Assembly (NCBI RefSeq): GCF_004193775.1
Contig: NC_041008.1
Location: 9,006,731-9,070,730 of the forward strand
Source: Glycine soja
Lineage: Eukaryota; Streptophyta; Magnoliopsida; Fabales; Fabaceae
Direction of reading: 5' to 3'
DNA: 64,000 nucleotides
Position 1 is the stretch's first letter. Each line of letters opens with the position of its first letter. A program made the translations under genes and the position numbers. A model generated the notes under the pieces. It was given only the letters and a program-made list of their open reading frames with translations. It had not been told where the DNA came from and ran no database searches. Positions 35,551 to 48,843 of this stretch are shown here, piece by piece.

Positions 35551-36988
35551 TGAACTTTTCTTCTAAACAATTTTCACCAAAACATATATATTTATGGACA
35601 AATCAATCTCTAACAAATATTACTAACTGTAAACTAATCCTAAAATAAGTGATAACATGCACTCACTAGCATAATCATCTATAAAATAAGATAAAATGCA
35701 CGTAGTCCACAAAGTTAAAACAAGCATTCATAGAACATAAAATTGTTCTTCATTACACATAACATACCCAAGTTCCCAATGTCACATAACATAAACTATT
35801 GTTCTTGCCACGTTGCTTTAGTTGTGTTGCTTCTGGCCGCATTCTCGCAAGTGGCCACTAGACAAAAGCTCAATCAACTGAGAAGGATGCGCGTCACATT
35901 CATGTTCTGGGTCTTGGGTAGTGGGGATGACATCACGTTTTGATCACATGACATACCTCCACGTTCTCACAAGTGGCTACCGGAGGAAGCGCAACCGATG
36001 CTGGGAATTAATGGTATGCGTCACGACAACAAGGAGAAAGGAGTGGAGTATGGTTTGGTGGATGTGGTTGGCTTTTTGAAAAGAAAACTTCCAAGAAAGG
36101 ACTTTTGTAGTGTTTTAAACTTTTTAATTTTAATGACAATTTAGTCTATGCGTATTATACACTTACTTCTACATAGACCAATTTGAATCACGTAGGCTAT
36201 GACCATTAATGGAGACAGAAAGATTTTAATGGTTGGAAAAAATTATCGTGGCATTTGACATTTGTAGATTAACTAGGTAATTCTTATAGTACTAGGATGA
36301 AATTGTCAACAAGTATAAACTATATGACTAAATTGGCCATGTATCCTTCTAAATTTGGGTAAGTTTTCTTGAATCATGAATCCTTGTGAATGAAAAAAAA
36401 TAATTAAAAAAGTAAACATGACTTAAAAATTATAATTTACATCAATGTAATTCATTGTTAGAATTATCAATACTACCACCACCAACCAATGGACCACAAC
36501 CACAAGCACAAGTACCGACAACTTTATCGCCTGGTCCTTTTTTGTCATCATCATCGATACCAACACCAGAACCAGTATCAGGTGAGTTTTATCATGCTTC
36601 AAGTATCTATTATTCTTTCTTCTAATTTAGATTAAGTTCTAATTTTGATGGCATTAGATATACTTTCAGAAGCCCAATATAGCATTCAATGTGGTAGCTA
36701 GATAAAAGAGCAACTACATTTCCCAGACGGTGTTTGATTTGTCTGTACTTAATTAATATGATATATATATATCTTGGTAGAAGAAATTTTAAACTTGAAA
36801 ATGACATTTGAAGTTTTAGGGGTTCAAGTCTACTCATGATTCAATCTTTGACTCAATTATATTGGGTTGAGTTCCTAAAGTATAAAATATTTGAGTTGAA
36901 TTTAATCTAATCCAATTAAAATTCGATCATAAATGAATTGGATAACAAGTTATGTTTTTTTAACCTAATCTAATCTATACCATATAAT

Positions 36989-37031
<43 letters not shown>

Positions 37032-37527
37032 CTATATCTTGGAAGAAGAAATATTCATACATATATATTTTTACTTATAATTTTTCAATTAATGTACTTA
37101 AAATACTGAATTAGCATTTATCATAATTTTAAATGTAAAACTATATTATTTAAATCATTGTAATCCATTGTCAGAACCGCCACCATCACTAGAAGTACCA
37201 TCATCAATACCAGGTCAGTTTTATCATGCTTCGACTGCATATTATTCTTTCTTCAAATCAAGATTAAGTTTTAGTAGTGATAACATTTGATATACTTTGG
37301 TTGGAAAGTTATCTTGTAGTCACTCCTTGCCTACTTTAAGTTGCGGAAGGAGGGTTTACAGATCCAAGTCTACTTATGATTCAATCTCTGACTCAATTAT
37401 ATTGGGTTGACTTCCAAAAGTATTTGAGTTGAATCCGATCTAATCCAATTAAGATTTGATCATAAATGACTTGAGTAATGGGTTATATTTTTGGAACCCA
37501 ATTCAATCTATACCATATAATTAAATT

Positions 37528-37583
<56 letters not shown>

Positions 37584-40500
37584 ATATCTTGGTAGAAGAA
37601 ATATTTGTACATATATATTTTTACTTAAAACTATACAATTTAAATCATCATAATCTATTGTTAGAATCGGCACCAACACCAGTAGAAGTACCATCATCAT
37701 TACCACCATCATCAATACCACCAAAACCAGTACCAGGTGAGTTTTATCATGCTTCAACTACCTATTTTTCTTTCTTCAAATCTAGGTTAAGTTCTAATAG
37801 TGATAACATTTGATATACTTTGGTTGGAAAGCTATCTTGCGGTCACTCCTTGCCCACTTTAAACCGTGGAAGGAGTGTTCACGGGTCCAAGTCTACTCAT
37901 GAGTCAATCTCTTACTTAATTATATTGGATTGAGTTCCTGAAGTATTTGAATTGAATCTGATATAATCCAATTAAGATTCAATCATAAATTACTTGGGTA
38001 ACGGGTTATGTTTTTTGAACCCGATCCAATCTATACCATATAATTAAATTTATTATTACATAAATTAATTATTAAATACAAAATACATTATTAATTTTTA
38101 GCTCACACGGACTATTAAATTAAATCACCTATGATTTTTCTTTTTCAAGTTGTTTTTATCTTTGTCTTGATTTTGTTTATGTTTTCGCATGCTAATATTA
38201 TACTTTATTTCTATCTAAAATAAAAATATCATATTAACATTGAAATCATTAATTATATTAGTCAAATATTGCGACAATTTGTTTTTTTTTAGTGAATTTA
38301 ATCATATTAACAAAACCAAATTCTAAAAAACATTTTTTAAATATTCCAACATGATGAGGTTGGTTTGAGTTGCGTATGTAAAAAAGATTGCAAAAATCCA
38401 ATCCAACTCAATCTATACAAATTTTGATCGGGTTGAATAATGGATTTAGTCAAACTCTACTCAATCCGACTCATGAACACTCTTAAGTTGTGGCGGTAGC
38501 CATGGGTGAAAGGAAGGGCCAGCCCTAGCCAACCTTAAGTTGTGGCAAGTAGCCATGGGTAGGTGTGATTGAGATTCTATATTTATTAGTAATATGACTA
38601 AATTGGATATAGAGGGATAATCCTTCTTTTATAAGTTGATTTTGTAAGATTGAATTAGGTTTATAAACTTATTTTCTGATATGATTAGAGCTTATATTTT
38701 AAATCTATTTGGTGAACCGTATGCATTTGCCACACTCCTGGAAGGAATGAGCATTGGCGGGCCATTGGTAAGGCCATAAACCAACTTTCTAAAATACTTT
38801 CAAAAGCCAAATAACTTACATTCAATATGGTAGGTAAAAGAGCAACTACATTTCCTAGACGTGTTTGATTTGCCGGTACAAAAATGATATTTTGTAAATA
38901 TATTTATCTGTATATCTTCAAAAATTGTTAGTAGGAAAAAAAATACATCAGCAGTGATATCGATTCTTTGTAATCCAGTTTCATTACAACCACCAGGACA
39001 ATCGCCAAGTCATTCTTTGCCACCATCAATACCATCAACGATACCTGTATCAGGTCAGTTTTATCATGCTTTAAGTATTTATTATTTTTTTCTAAAATTG
39101 ATAACATACATTGGATATTCTTTCAGAAGCCAAATAACTTGCATTCACTTTGGTAGGTAAAAGAGCAACTACGTTTGATTAACCGGTACATGCATAATGC
39201 TATTTGGTTAAAATTAACTTAAATGACTCCCTTTGATCTAGTTCTTTAGCTATTTTCAAATAAAGTTTTATGATATGGAAGACCAAAATGTGGAATAAGC
39301 TATGACAATCGAAATGCGATCATGTATGCATTATTTCCCATATTCCCCTCTAAATGTCAAATGATTTATATATATCAAATAGGATATTTTCCTCTAACTT
39401 AAATGACGTTCCTAGAAGACTTTAGTCATGATAGTTTAATGATCGACTCCCTCTTTGCACTTGCTACTTCTTTATGCAGGTAACCACAAATTTCGAAAAA
39501 GGAATGTCATTATAGGTAATCAATTATTCTCTTATATTTCCTATTTCACTATTTTTTGAATTACATTTATGAACCTAGGTCATACTTCTCGAAGACGAAT
39601 CAATTATATGCTAATCTTATTTAAAAGGAATGAAAAAAAAAATGGGTTTGTATTGAGAGCAAAATAGAAACAGACTTTAAAAGACTTTAAACATGTCTCA
39701 TTTTGACAATCCATATATGATAATTTTTCCTAGAAAATTGTGGAACAACATAGACAACATTACTCCCTGAACACTGTACTGATATCACTGTTAAAAGAAG
39801 AAATCCTATACTATAAAACCATAACACAGAACCATAGATAAGAAAAACATGAAAAGGAAGAATGGAGAATAGAAACAAAGTGATTTTTTTTGTTGCATAG
39901 CCATACAGTTCTAAATAATTTCCATTCATATTATGTGAAATACATGCCAAATGAATATCAATCATCATATCCATACATTTTCAGTAAAAGGACATGTACC
40001 CACTTTCATTAGCCATACAAATTTTCCCAAAATCAAACCAAACCCATACCTACTTAACATAACATCACCACCGAATAAGCAAACCTATTACAACAGCAAA
40101 GAAGCATTTTAGAAAGTTTTACAGGTCATTTATTTAACAGTTTCTTAACTCTTAAGCATCGTAATATATTTGTTAACAGGTGTTGCAAGTGCAGTAGTGG
40201 GAGGATTCATGATATGCATCATAGTATATTGTTTTAGATATAGGTCATTAACCGGACTATTCAAATTTTGTTTGACCACAAAGAGCAAACTAGATATTGA
40301 AGCATTCTTAAAAATTCATGTTGTATCATTGCAAAGATACAAATTTTCAGAAGTCAAGAAGATGACCAATTCCTTCAAAGTTAAACTTGGTCAAGGTGGT
40401 TTTGGTGCAGTATACCAAGGAAAGCTACACACTGGTTGCCCTGTGGCTGTAAAATTATTGAATGCATCCAAAGGAAATGGTGAAGATTTTATCAATGAGG

Positions 40501-41273
40501 TTTCTAGCATTAGTAAAACGTCTCACATTAATATTGTCACACTTCTGGGATTTTGTTTGAAAGGCCGCAAGAAAGCTCTCATCTATGAGTTTATGGCCAA
40601 TGGTTCGTTGGACAAGTTTATCTACAACAGAGGGCCAGAAACCATTGCATCTTTGAGATGGCAGAATTTGTATCAAATCTCAATAGGGATAGCGCGAGGA
40701 TTGGAGTACTTGCATAGGGGATGCAACACTCGAATTCTACATTTTGACATAAAACCACATAATATTCTTTTGGATGAGAATTTTTGCCCCAAGATATCAG
40801 ATTTTGGGCTAGCAAAGCTCTGTCCCAGAAAAGACAGCATTATATCTATGTCAGATACTAGAGGGACACTGGGGTATGTAGCTCCAGAAATGTGCAATAG
40901 ACATTTTGGTGGTGTTTCGCACAAATCTGATGTTTATAGCTATGGGATGCTGCTGCTAGAAATGGTAGGAGGGAGGAAGAATATTAATGCTGAAGCTAGT
41001 CATACAAGTGAGATATACTTCCCGCATTTGGTATACGGGAGACTTGAGTTGGACAATGATGTAAGGCCAGATGAGCTAATGACCGCAGAAGAAAATGAGA
41101 TTGCAAAGAGAATGACCATAGTGGGTTTATGGTGCATTCAAACATTTCCAAATGATAGACCAACTATGAGTAGAGTGGTAGATATGTTGGAAGGCAACAT
41201 GGATTCCTTGGAAATGCCACCAAAACCTTTGCTTTCTTCTCCTACTAGATCAGAAACAGAATCTTCCTCTTGA
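33996..41273 (+). CDS. Gene B: LRK10L-type receptor-like kinase with four small Pro/Ser/Thr hinge exons
   Basis: Predicted membrane receptor kinase, paralog of gene A. Exons: 33996-34095 (signal peptide), 34470-34547, 35145-35237, 36462-36581, 37175-37213, 37665-37736, 38979-39053, 39480-39515 (GNHKFRKRNVII) and 40180-41273 (membrane span GFMICIIVYCFRY and kinase). All internal exons are multiples of three with phase-1 junctions; the joined frame is open, about 568 residues. The kinase keeps LGQGGFGAVYQG, VAVK, HFDIKPHN, SDFGLAKLC and VAPEM. HFD makes it a non-RD kinase. The four hinge exons encode 40, 13, 24 and 25 residues rich in Pro, Ser and Thr. The remaining ectodomain is short and unrecognised. 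Exon 2 rests on paralog comparison. Confidence 0.8.
36462..39053 (+). other. Tandem array of four symmetric Pro/Ser/Thr hinge exons in gene B
   Basis: The exons at 36462-36581, 37175-37213, 37665-37736 and 38979-39053 each start after a TTAG, TCAG or CCAG acceptor. Each ends CAG/GTSAGTTTTATCATGCTT. Lengths are 120, 39, 72 and 75 bp, all divisible by three and all phase 1-1, so any could be skipped or repeated without a frameshift. Introns following them share blocks such as GATTCAATCTxTGACTCAAT and CTATACCATATAATTAAAT (36835-38055, three copies). AAGCCxAATAxxTTxCATTCA occurs at about 36670, 38800 and 39128. This shows tandem duplication of a unit of roughly 500 bp. Confidence 0.8.
36990..37029. 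repeat. (TA)n microsatellite in gene B intron
   Basis: A run of about 19 TA units lies in the intron between the first two hinge exons. A second run at 37532-37579 lies in the equivalent place of the next duplicated unit. Confidence 0.9.
39590..40179. other. Last intron of gene B, with a possible copia gag scrap
   Basis: Intron sequence. Its minus strand at 39687-39760 reads VVPQFSRKNYHIWIVKM, which resembles the start of copia gag proteins (P.F.G.NY..W..KM). It is too short to be certain. Confidence 0.35.
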
Positions 41274-43405
41274 AATTATTTTCATTGCATTTTGGTAATA
41301 TCTTTCAACTTATATTGTGAAACGGATCTCTCAACATATTTCTTCAGTACTTCTCAATCGTTCTGAAAAGCAAATGGACCTCATATGTGTGTTAAATTGT
41401 CAATTAATACATTGCTTTCAAAAGCTTTTGACCAATTTTGTATGATAACTTTCTTGTAACAAGCTAAATTTTAGTGGATGACTCTGATAAAATAGTTTAA
41501 CTCAAGACAAATGGCAGACATAGCTGAAAAGTGATACCGATCATGTAGATTGAGAATGATGGCTCTGAACCGAATAGTAGGATCTATGGTGCGAGAAGGA
41601 GGAAAAGACTAGGGAAATGCTGAGAACTATTTCCCTCTGGAAGATCTCCTTCCTGAATTTCTTCTCTTTTCCCCTCTTATGAATGTTGATTTTCCCCTAT
41701 GCATTTGTTCTTTCCTTTCATAATAGCTTTCTCCTGTGTGTATTTTATAATATACATGAATGAGAATGAAGTTTTTGCATTGATCTATTAAAATCTTACT
41801 GTCATTTTCAGTGACCACCATTATGCTTTGATTTATTAAGTCATATGAAGTATAATTTTGGATGAGAATAATTTATGTCTCTAGCAAGTACTACATTGGC
41901 AATAAAATAAAATAAAAAGAGTATATACTACTATATACGAATAAATAACGGATTGATGGATCAAATTGGGCTTATTACTGAAGATGCTAGGCTTATCTGC
42001 TAAGTGGGAAAGAGGGACAAGGTTTATCCCATGTGGAAACAACAATCTGCCTTTACTTATGCAGTGTTGCTTTGCTTTATAAAATTCAGCAATCACGAAA
42101 CAACATGATGTGTCGTAACACCACTTCTGTAGTGTGATCCAACTATCTAGTTTTAGTCTCTTTTTTTTTTTTTTCCATTTTTGAGTTTTATTAATTTAGG
42201 ATTTACAAAGCCTTTTCTCATTTTGTATAGATATATCATAAAATTGTATATACAAATATCAGAAAGTTAGGAAAAGAAAAAGATACTTATTCTCTAAAAT
42301 AAACTAATTGAACCCCCTAATCTCCATTTGCACGGTGTAATAACAAGGAAAGAGAAAGGCATGGAGTCTAGGTCACGTGTCTTTCTCTCACCTTGTTGCA
42401 GCCTTGAGTCTAGAGATGAACCATGTCCAACCCTGATAATTTTGGTTCCATGCATGATTAATAAAAGATTTGTCAAGGAGCCATGAATTTCAATCAAAAT
42501 ATTGCTTCTAACAGGAGAAAGGTGTAGATGATACAATGAAGGAAAAAAGAAAATTTTACTCACACTTACTGACATAGAGCATTAGAGAAAGATAATTTGG
42601 TCTGTTAAGAAGATATATATTTTCAATCTGCACGAGACAACTTTGTTAATGTTGGCATATATGATAAAATATTAAATATGATAATTAAAATAATTCATAT
42701 TACTAACAAAAATATTTCTAACCAAAATTTACTCAACAACTCGATTAGAGATTTCAGGGTCAATTATGTTGACTTGACCTTTCCTGGAAAATAGCTAGAG
42801 TGTGGTCCCACACTTTGGCATGTTTACAGCTGGAGAGAAAATTCTGCTTCCTTTCAATTTGATCATTCAAACGTTAAAAAGTATATTTAGACCTTATTGG
42901 GTCTGAAAAGTATATGTAACCAACAAACCACGCGTTATAACATAGAAGACGACTAGACTTGTCGTTGTAACGTAAAATAATAACAAAGATGATTCAAGTA
43001 AAATTTTGTTGTAAGGAATAGTAATTAGAGTCTCTTGCATTTAGGAATAAGTTAATTTTTTTAATATTATCAATTTTCTGTCATAGAGATTAACAAGATT
43101 AAGTTTTTTAGACAAACGCACCTCTTATATTTGTTTTAGCAGCTTGTTATAGATTTTATTGTATTAGGGAGACTTTTGATTTTCTCTGGCCTCGGGATAT
43201 AAACAAAACGAAATACTAATATATTTTATTAAGATTTATTACATTTTATCTTATTTAAAAAATATAAATAATAATTATAATTTTTGTGGTTTTAATTATT
43301 TCATTCGACAACCTATGCTATATGCTCCATCTACTATGATTCCCTTTGACACTTGGCTCATATAATTTACCATTTCAGATACATTGAAACTGGTCGTCTT
43401 TCCAA
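41274..43405. other. Intergenic between genes B and C
   Basis: AT-rich DNA with a T14 run near 42163. No coding sequence or recognisable repeat is seen. The last few hundred bases should hold the gene C promoter. Confidence 0.55.
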
Positions 43406-45384
43406 ATGTTCCGCAGTCTCCCTCTCTTCTTCCTCTTCTCTGTAACTGCAACGCTTCTTCTTCCAAGTAGAAGTGATGTCAACTTTAACACTTCGTCTGT
43501 GCTTGAGGGTACGTGTATGAATTCCTTTGCAATAATAAGCTCTTCTATTTAAATTGTATAGATGTATATATATGAAACAACACACACATATATTATAAGG
43601 AATTATATATACATGTGCAGTAGTGTTAATTTTTTTTTATACGTAATTAAGTTTTGGTTTTCCTTGATTCAGCTGGCTAGCCTTATAAAATATAAATACT
43701 TATTGAATGGTTTCTGGTTGCAGGTAAAAATCACTCAAACAGGGGCTCAGCAACGGCAACACTTAAAATTGTCAACAAACGCAGTAAGGGGCGCCACTTT
43801 AAAGTCGATTATGTTTTCATGGCATGCGATGATAGGAAAAGTACGTTATAGTGTGAAATTTTAATTTCTTTTAACTTTTTTTTTATCAGTAGCAAACAAG
43901 GAGATACTAAAAATTTTAAAATAACTCACCCACTTGCTCAATCAATTAAATTAAATTTCATTGGTTAATTTCTTCAACATTAACACACAACAGCCTTCAC
44001 AAAGTTAGGGGGACCAAGATGAGAATTATTTATTTTAAATTTTGGTATAGTTATCATAATTTGATATCAATGATAAAATTATTAATTTTCATAATAATTT
44101 TTTTTTTAAATTATAAAAAATTATTTTAAAAGTCATATGTAAAGTGATTTTTAATAAGTTGACATTATAAAAATAATTATAAAATAGTATATGAAAATTA
44201 AAACTCTGAAAATAAACTAATCAACGCATGATTTTATTAAGAGAGACAAGCTTAATTTTGATAATTAAAGAAGACCATAATGTAATTTTAGCATCTTTGA
44301 GAGAAGGACTATATTTTACACTTTAAATATTAATTAGTATTTTAGCATGTGAAAAATACAAGATACATATTTATTTATATAACTAAAATATATAATAAAT
44401 AAACACTTTTGAATATACAAATTATATTATAATTAAAAATTTTAATAAATGAATATTTTAAATATATTTTAGATTTATAATAAACAATGTATATGGTTAT
44501 TTTTAATTATATATTGAAAATTATTTTTAAAAATATTGAAATTTAATTTAGAAATAAAGATAAAAGATAAGAAGTTAAAAAAAATACCTAAAACGCTCTA
44601 GTTATAAAAATAAATCTTAAAAAGCTCCCATAAAGAATAGTTTCTTAAAACATTCTTATTCAAGGTAAGATAGATATTCTAATGTGGATAGGATATTTGA
44701 AAGAAATTAAAAAAAATATTCGATATTAAATGTGAAAAAAGAAATATTTTTACACCATTGTCCATATATTACTTATTCTTAAATTTTGTTATAAAAGTTG
44801 GATGTTAACCAAAAAAAATTGGTAATTAAACAGATTGCAGCAGTAGCGTGATCACACGCTCACCGGGAAGTGATGGTGATTCTGGTAATGTGGCACGTGT
44901 AACTAACAGTGGTGTGAAACTATATGCAGTAAACAATAGTTACACTCGTACTAATAAGACCGTGAATGGTATGGATTCTTCCTTCTTCTAATTTGGATGA
45001 TGAGGTTCTCCAAAATGTTAGCTTTTGATTTTCTTTGACAACCCGAATAACTTCTCTGAGAAATTCTTACATATGCACAACCTTTTATATAAAAAGTTTT
45101 ACACGAGTTAATCAGAAAGTTTTTCATTGCTCCTAACCATCTTCTGATTCCCAATAAGCATCTTGAGCACACAAATCAGAAGATACTTTATATTTGTGTA
45201 AACAAAGGCATAAACTATCAAAGATCACTATTTATGTCAACTCCTCTTCTAGTGATAGTCCACCCTATTAGGCCCCCTATGTGGTCACAAAAGCTATTAT
45301 ATATGTTTATGCGATATTAAAATAACCATCATTGTGTTGCTTCTAGACGAAATGGTCATCCAGATTGGTCTCAAAATAGTTGAG

Positions 45385-45620
45385 TCAACTCATGAATTTT
45401 ATTAAGGATCAAGTACGGGAGGAATTTATATATTAGCCACGTCTTGGAGACATTAATCCAATTCTCACACACCAATTTATCATGCCAAAAATCAATAATT
45501 ATCCCATTTCCCACTTGCCACTCTAGCTTAGTTTTAATGAGGATACTTGCAAAAAAGAAAATGCCAACCCAAAAATTTATCTTAAGTTCACTGGTGTGAA
45601 AGAACAAACCCATTTTCCTA
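45385..45620 (-). pseudogene. LINE pol fragment in gene C intron 3
   Basis: This is the duplicate of 9880-10110, with the block LEWQVGNGIIIDFWHDKLVC on the minus strand. It is a short non-functional remnant. Confidence 0.55.
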
Positions 45621-46284
45621 GGCATATAATTGTTTGGCTTGCTTGAACAAAACAGCTCTTTGGTTATACTAATTCTATATATCTGATTTAAAATCTACAT
45701 ATATAACAACATAATATGTTCAAATTTTATAATCTAAATTAGTATGTAGTTGATTGTAGAAAGCTTTAGTGTAATTCAAAGTAATAGGTTCGACATCTGA
45801 ATCCTTAAAATGTCCCCTTCCCATCAAAAAAACAATATAAAAAATTATTCATTCAAGTTTTTGAGTCTTTCATATTAAATTGTCAAGGGGATTAAATTTT
45901 TCACAGTAAATTAATGCGTGTAAGATTCTAAATTTCTAATTAACTGATTAGCATTTAGCATAAAATTTTATTATTTTTAATTGAGCACTTGACATTTAAA
46001 TAATTTATTAAACTCGCGAGTAACCTAGGATCTAATATCATTAAAATTAAATCCTACATTTCGCTTCTCATTATGTTATATATTTTGTAAATATAATTTT
46101 ATATGTATATCTTCAAATATTAGTGGTATAATGACACAAGTAACTTGCTACGTGAAACCTTTAATCAAGGTTAGGGATTCAATCTTCAATTTGAGTAGAA
46201 TGACAACCGGAGGTCTCACTTTATCCCAAGAAATGGGCCGATCCGGTGGAAGGAGATTACATCTCTCGGTTATACAAAAAAAAT

Positions 46285-46751
46285 AGGTAAAATTGCATTT
46301 TGGTCTTTCAAATTGTCTCCAATTTTGATTTTGATTCCCCTCTAAAATTATTAACGAATTTTGTCCTCTTATTTTATCCAATCACCCAATTTTCGGCCTC
46401 CAATCTAAAATTGAACGTTGACTGTTATAAAGAAATGTTGATTGTCACGTGTCACCTTTTGAACGATGATTGTCACGTGTCATATTCTGATTAGATGTTG
46501 AATTCATGGAAGATGAAATACATTGTTGTTGTTATTGGCCAATCAGAACATGACACGTGATAGTCATCATCCAATAAGAACGTGACACGTGACCGTCAAC
46601 ATTCCTTTGTGACAGTCAACGTCCAATTCTGGATTTGGAACCAAGATTACGTGATTGAATAAAATAGGAGGACAAAATTCGTCAATAATTTTAAAGGAGA
46701 ACCAAAATCGAAATTAAAGAAAAATTGAAGGACCAAAAATACAATTTTACC
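46285..46751. mobile_element. Long-TIR palindromic MITE in gene C intron 3
   Basis: This is the duplicate of 10774-11213 with the same inverted arms. Its centre holds four CACGTG hexamers (near 46448, 46477, 46555 and 46588), each within TCACGTGTCA-like or GACACGTGA-like contexts, against one in the other copy. Confidence 0.7.
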
Positions 46752-48843
46752 AAAAAAAAATTAGTTGTAGAAGAAAATTTACCCATGTATTACTAATTTT
46801 TTTATACAACCACCAGCAACAACACAGGCACAACAAGTAAAAATACTACCAAGATCAAGACGATCAACAACATTGCCACCATTATCGCCACCACCAACTT
46901 TTTTATCGCCAACTGGGTCACCAGCACAAGTACCAACATTTTCGTCACCATCAATACTAATACGAGTGTCTGGTCAGTTTTATCATTCTTCAAGTATTTA
47001 TTATTCTTTCTCCTAATTTTGATTAAGTTCTCATAATGATAATATTGGATATACTTTTGAAAAGCCAAATAATTTACATCCACACTAGTAGGTAAAAGAA
47101 CAACACCATTTCCTAGAGTACTGTCTAGACATGGTATTTGACCCGTACAAATTAAAATTCTATGTGGTTAAATGAATCCCTTTCATCTACTTCTTTAGTC
47201 GCAACTAAAATTTTATGATACAAGAGGCTGAAAGGTTGCAAGAGATATGATAAGTGAAATGAGATTATATAGGTAATATTTGTCGTTCCCCTTTCAATGT
47301 CAAGCAATTGCTACGATTAAGATTTTTTCTACCGATCTTTCCTTAAAGAATTAAGTCACTTTACTTTATCAACTCCTCTTTGCTCTCACTACTTACTGTC
47401 GTCGCAGGTAACCACCAATTTTGGAAAACGAAAGTCGTTATAGGTAAATTAAAGATCTATTATCCTTTCTATATTTCCTGTTTCACAATTTTGTGCTTTA
47501 CATTTATATATGACAAATCTGTAATCCGTCTCCAATGAAAGAACAATTAGAGGCCATCTTAAACCATGTCTTGATCTGCTTTTGTTGATGAATCCAAAAT
47601 AAAAACTTATATATATGTAAATAACCTCAAAATTCTTCGAAATAGAAAGTTATCCGTTGAGACCAGCCAACAGAGAATCAAAAGCTGTTTTGAAAGCCAA
47701 AAAAGAAAGTATTCTTAAAATTAAAGGTAAGCCAAAGTACGAGGGGTACCAGGTTTAGTCGTGTTGTACAACATGAGAAAGCGGTTGCATCATAATTTGT
47801 TGTTTTAGATACAAGTTATTAATCCAACCAATCAAACTTTGTTCGACCACAAAGAGTGATCAAGACATTGAAGCATTCTTAAAAAATAAAGGAGCTGTAG
47901 CACAAAAAAGATACAAATTTTCAGAAGTCAAGAAAATGACCAATTCCTTTAAAGTTAAACTGGGTCAAGGGGGTTTTGGTGCCGTATACAAAGGACAGCT
48001 ACCCACTGGTTGTCCTGTGGCTGTAAAATTATTGAACTCATCCAAAGGAAATGGTGAAGAATTTACCAATGAGGTTGCTAGCATCAGTAGAACCTCTCAT
48101 GTTAACATTGTGACCCTTGGATTTTGTTTGAAAGGCCGCAAAAAAGCTCTTATCTATGAGTTTATGGCCAATGGTTCGTTGGACAAGTTTATCTACAACA
48201 GAGGACCAGAAACCATTGCATCTTTGAGATGGCAGAATTTGTATCAAATCTCAATAGGGATAGCGCGAGGATTGGAGTACTTGCATAGGGGATGCAACAC
48301 TCGAATTCTACATTTTGACATAAAACCACATAATATTCTTTTGGATGAGAATTTTTGCCCCAAGATATCAGATTTTGGGCTAGCAAAGCTCTGTCCCAGA
48401 AAAGAGAGCATTATTTCCATGTCAGATACTAGAGGGACACTGGGGTATGTAGCTCCAGAAATGTGGAATAGACATTTCGGTGGAGTTTCACATAAGTCTG
48501 ATGTTTATAGCTATGGGATGATGTTGCTAGAAATGGTAGGAGGGAGGAAGAACATTGATGCTGAAGCCAGTCGCACAAGTGAGATATACTTCCCGCATTT
48601 GGCATACAAGAGGCTAGAGTTGGACAATGATTTAAGACCGATGAGGTTATGACCACAGAAGAAAATGAGATTGCAAAGAGAATGACCATAGTGGGTTTAT
48701 GGTGCATTCAAACATTTCCAAATGATCGACCTATAATGAGTAGAGTGATAGAAATGTTGGAAGGCAGCATGAATTCCTTGGAAATGCCACCAAAACCTAT
48801 GCTTTCTTCTCCTACTAGATCGGCAACAGAGTCTTCCTCTTGA

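Larger units (their letters stand above)
43406..48843 (+). pseudogene. Gene C: LRK10L-type receptor kinase, broken paralog of genes A and B
   Basis: Exons 1-5 look intact: 43406-43508 (MFRSLPLFFLFSVTATLLL), 43724-43840, 44834-44968, 46817-46972 (52-codon Pro/Ser/Thr hinge) and 47408-47443 (GNHQFWKTKVVI), all phase 1. The last exon is damaged. A deletion corresponding to roughly 12345-12965 of gene A removed its acceptor and the start of the membrane span; the rest resumes near 47788. VTLLGFC has lost one Leu. A one-base deletion near 48640 shifts the frame after ELDNDLRP, with a stop at 48650-48652. The tail then continues in another frame to 48843. LGQGGFGAVYKG, HFDIKPHN and DFG remain. A secreted ectodomain fragment is possible, a functional receptor is not. 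Confidence 0.85.
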
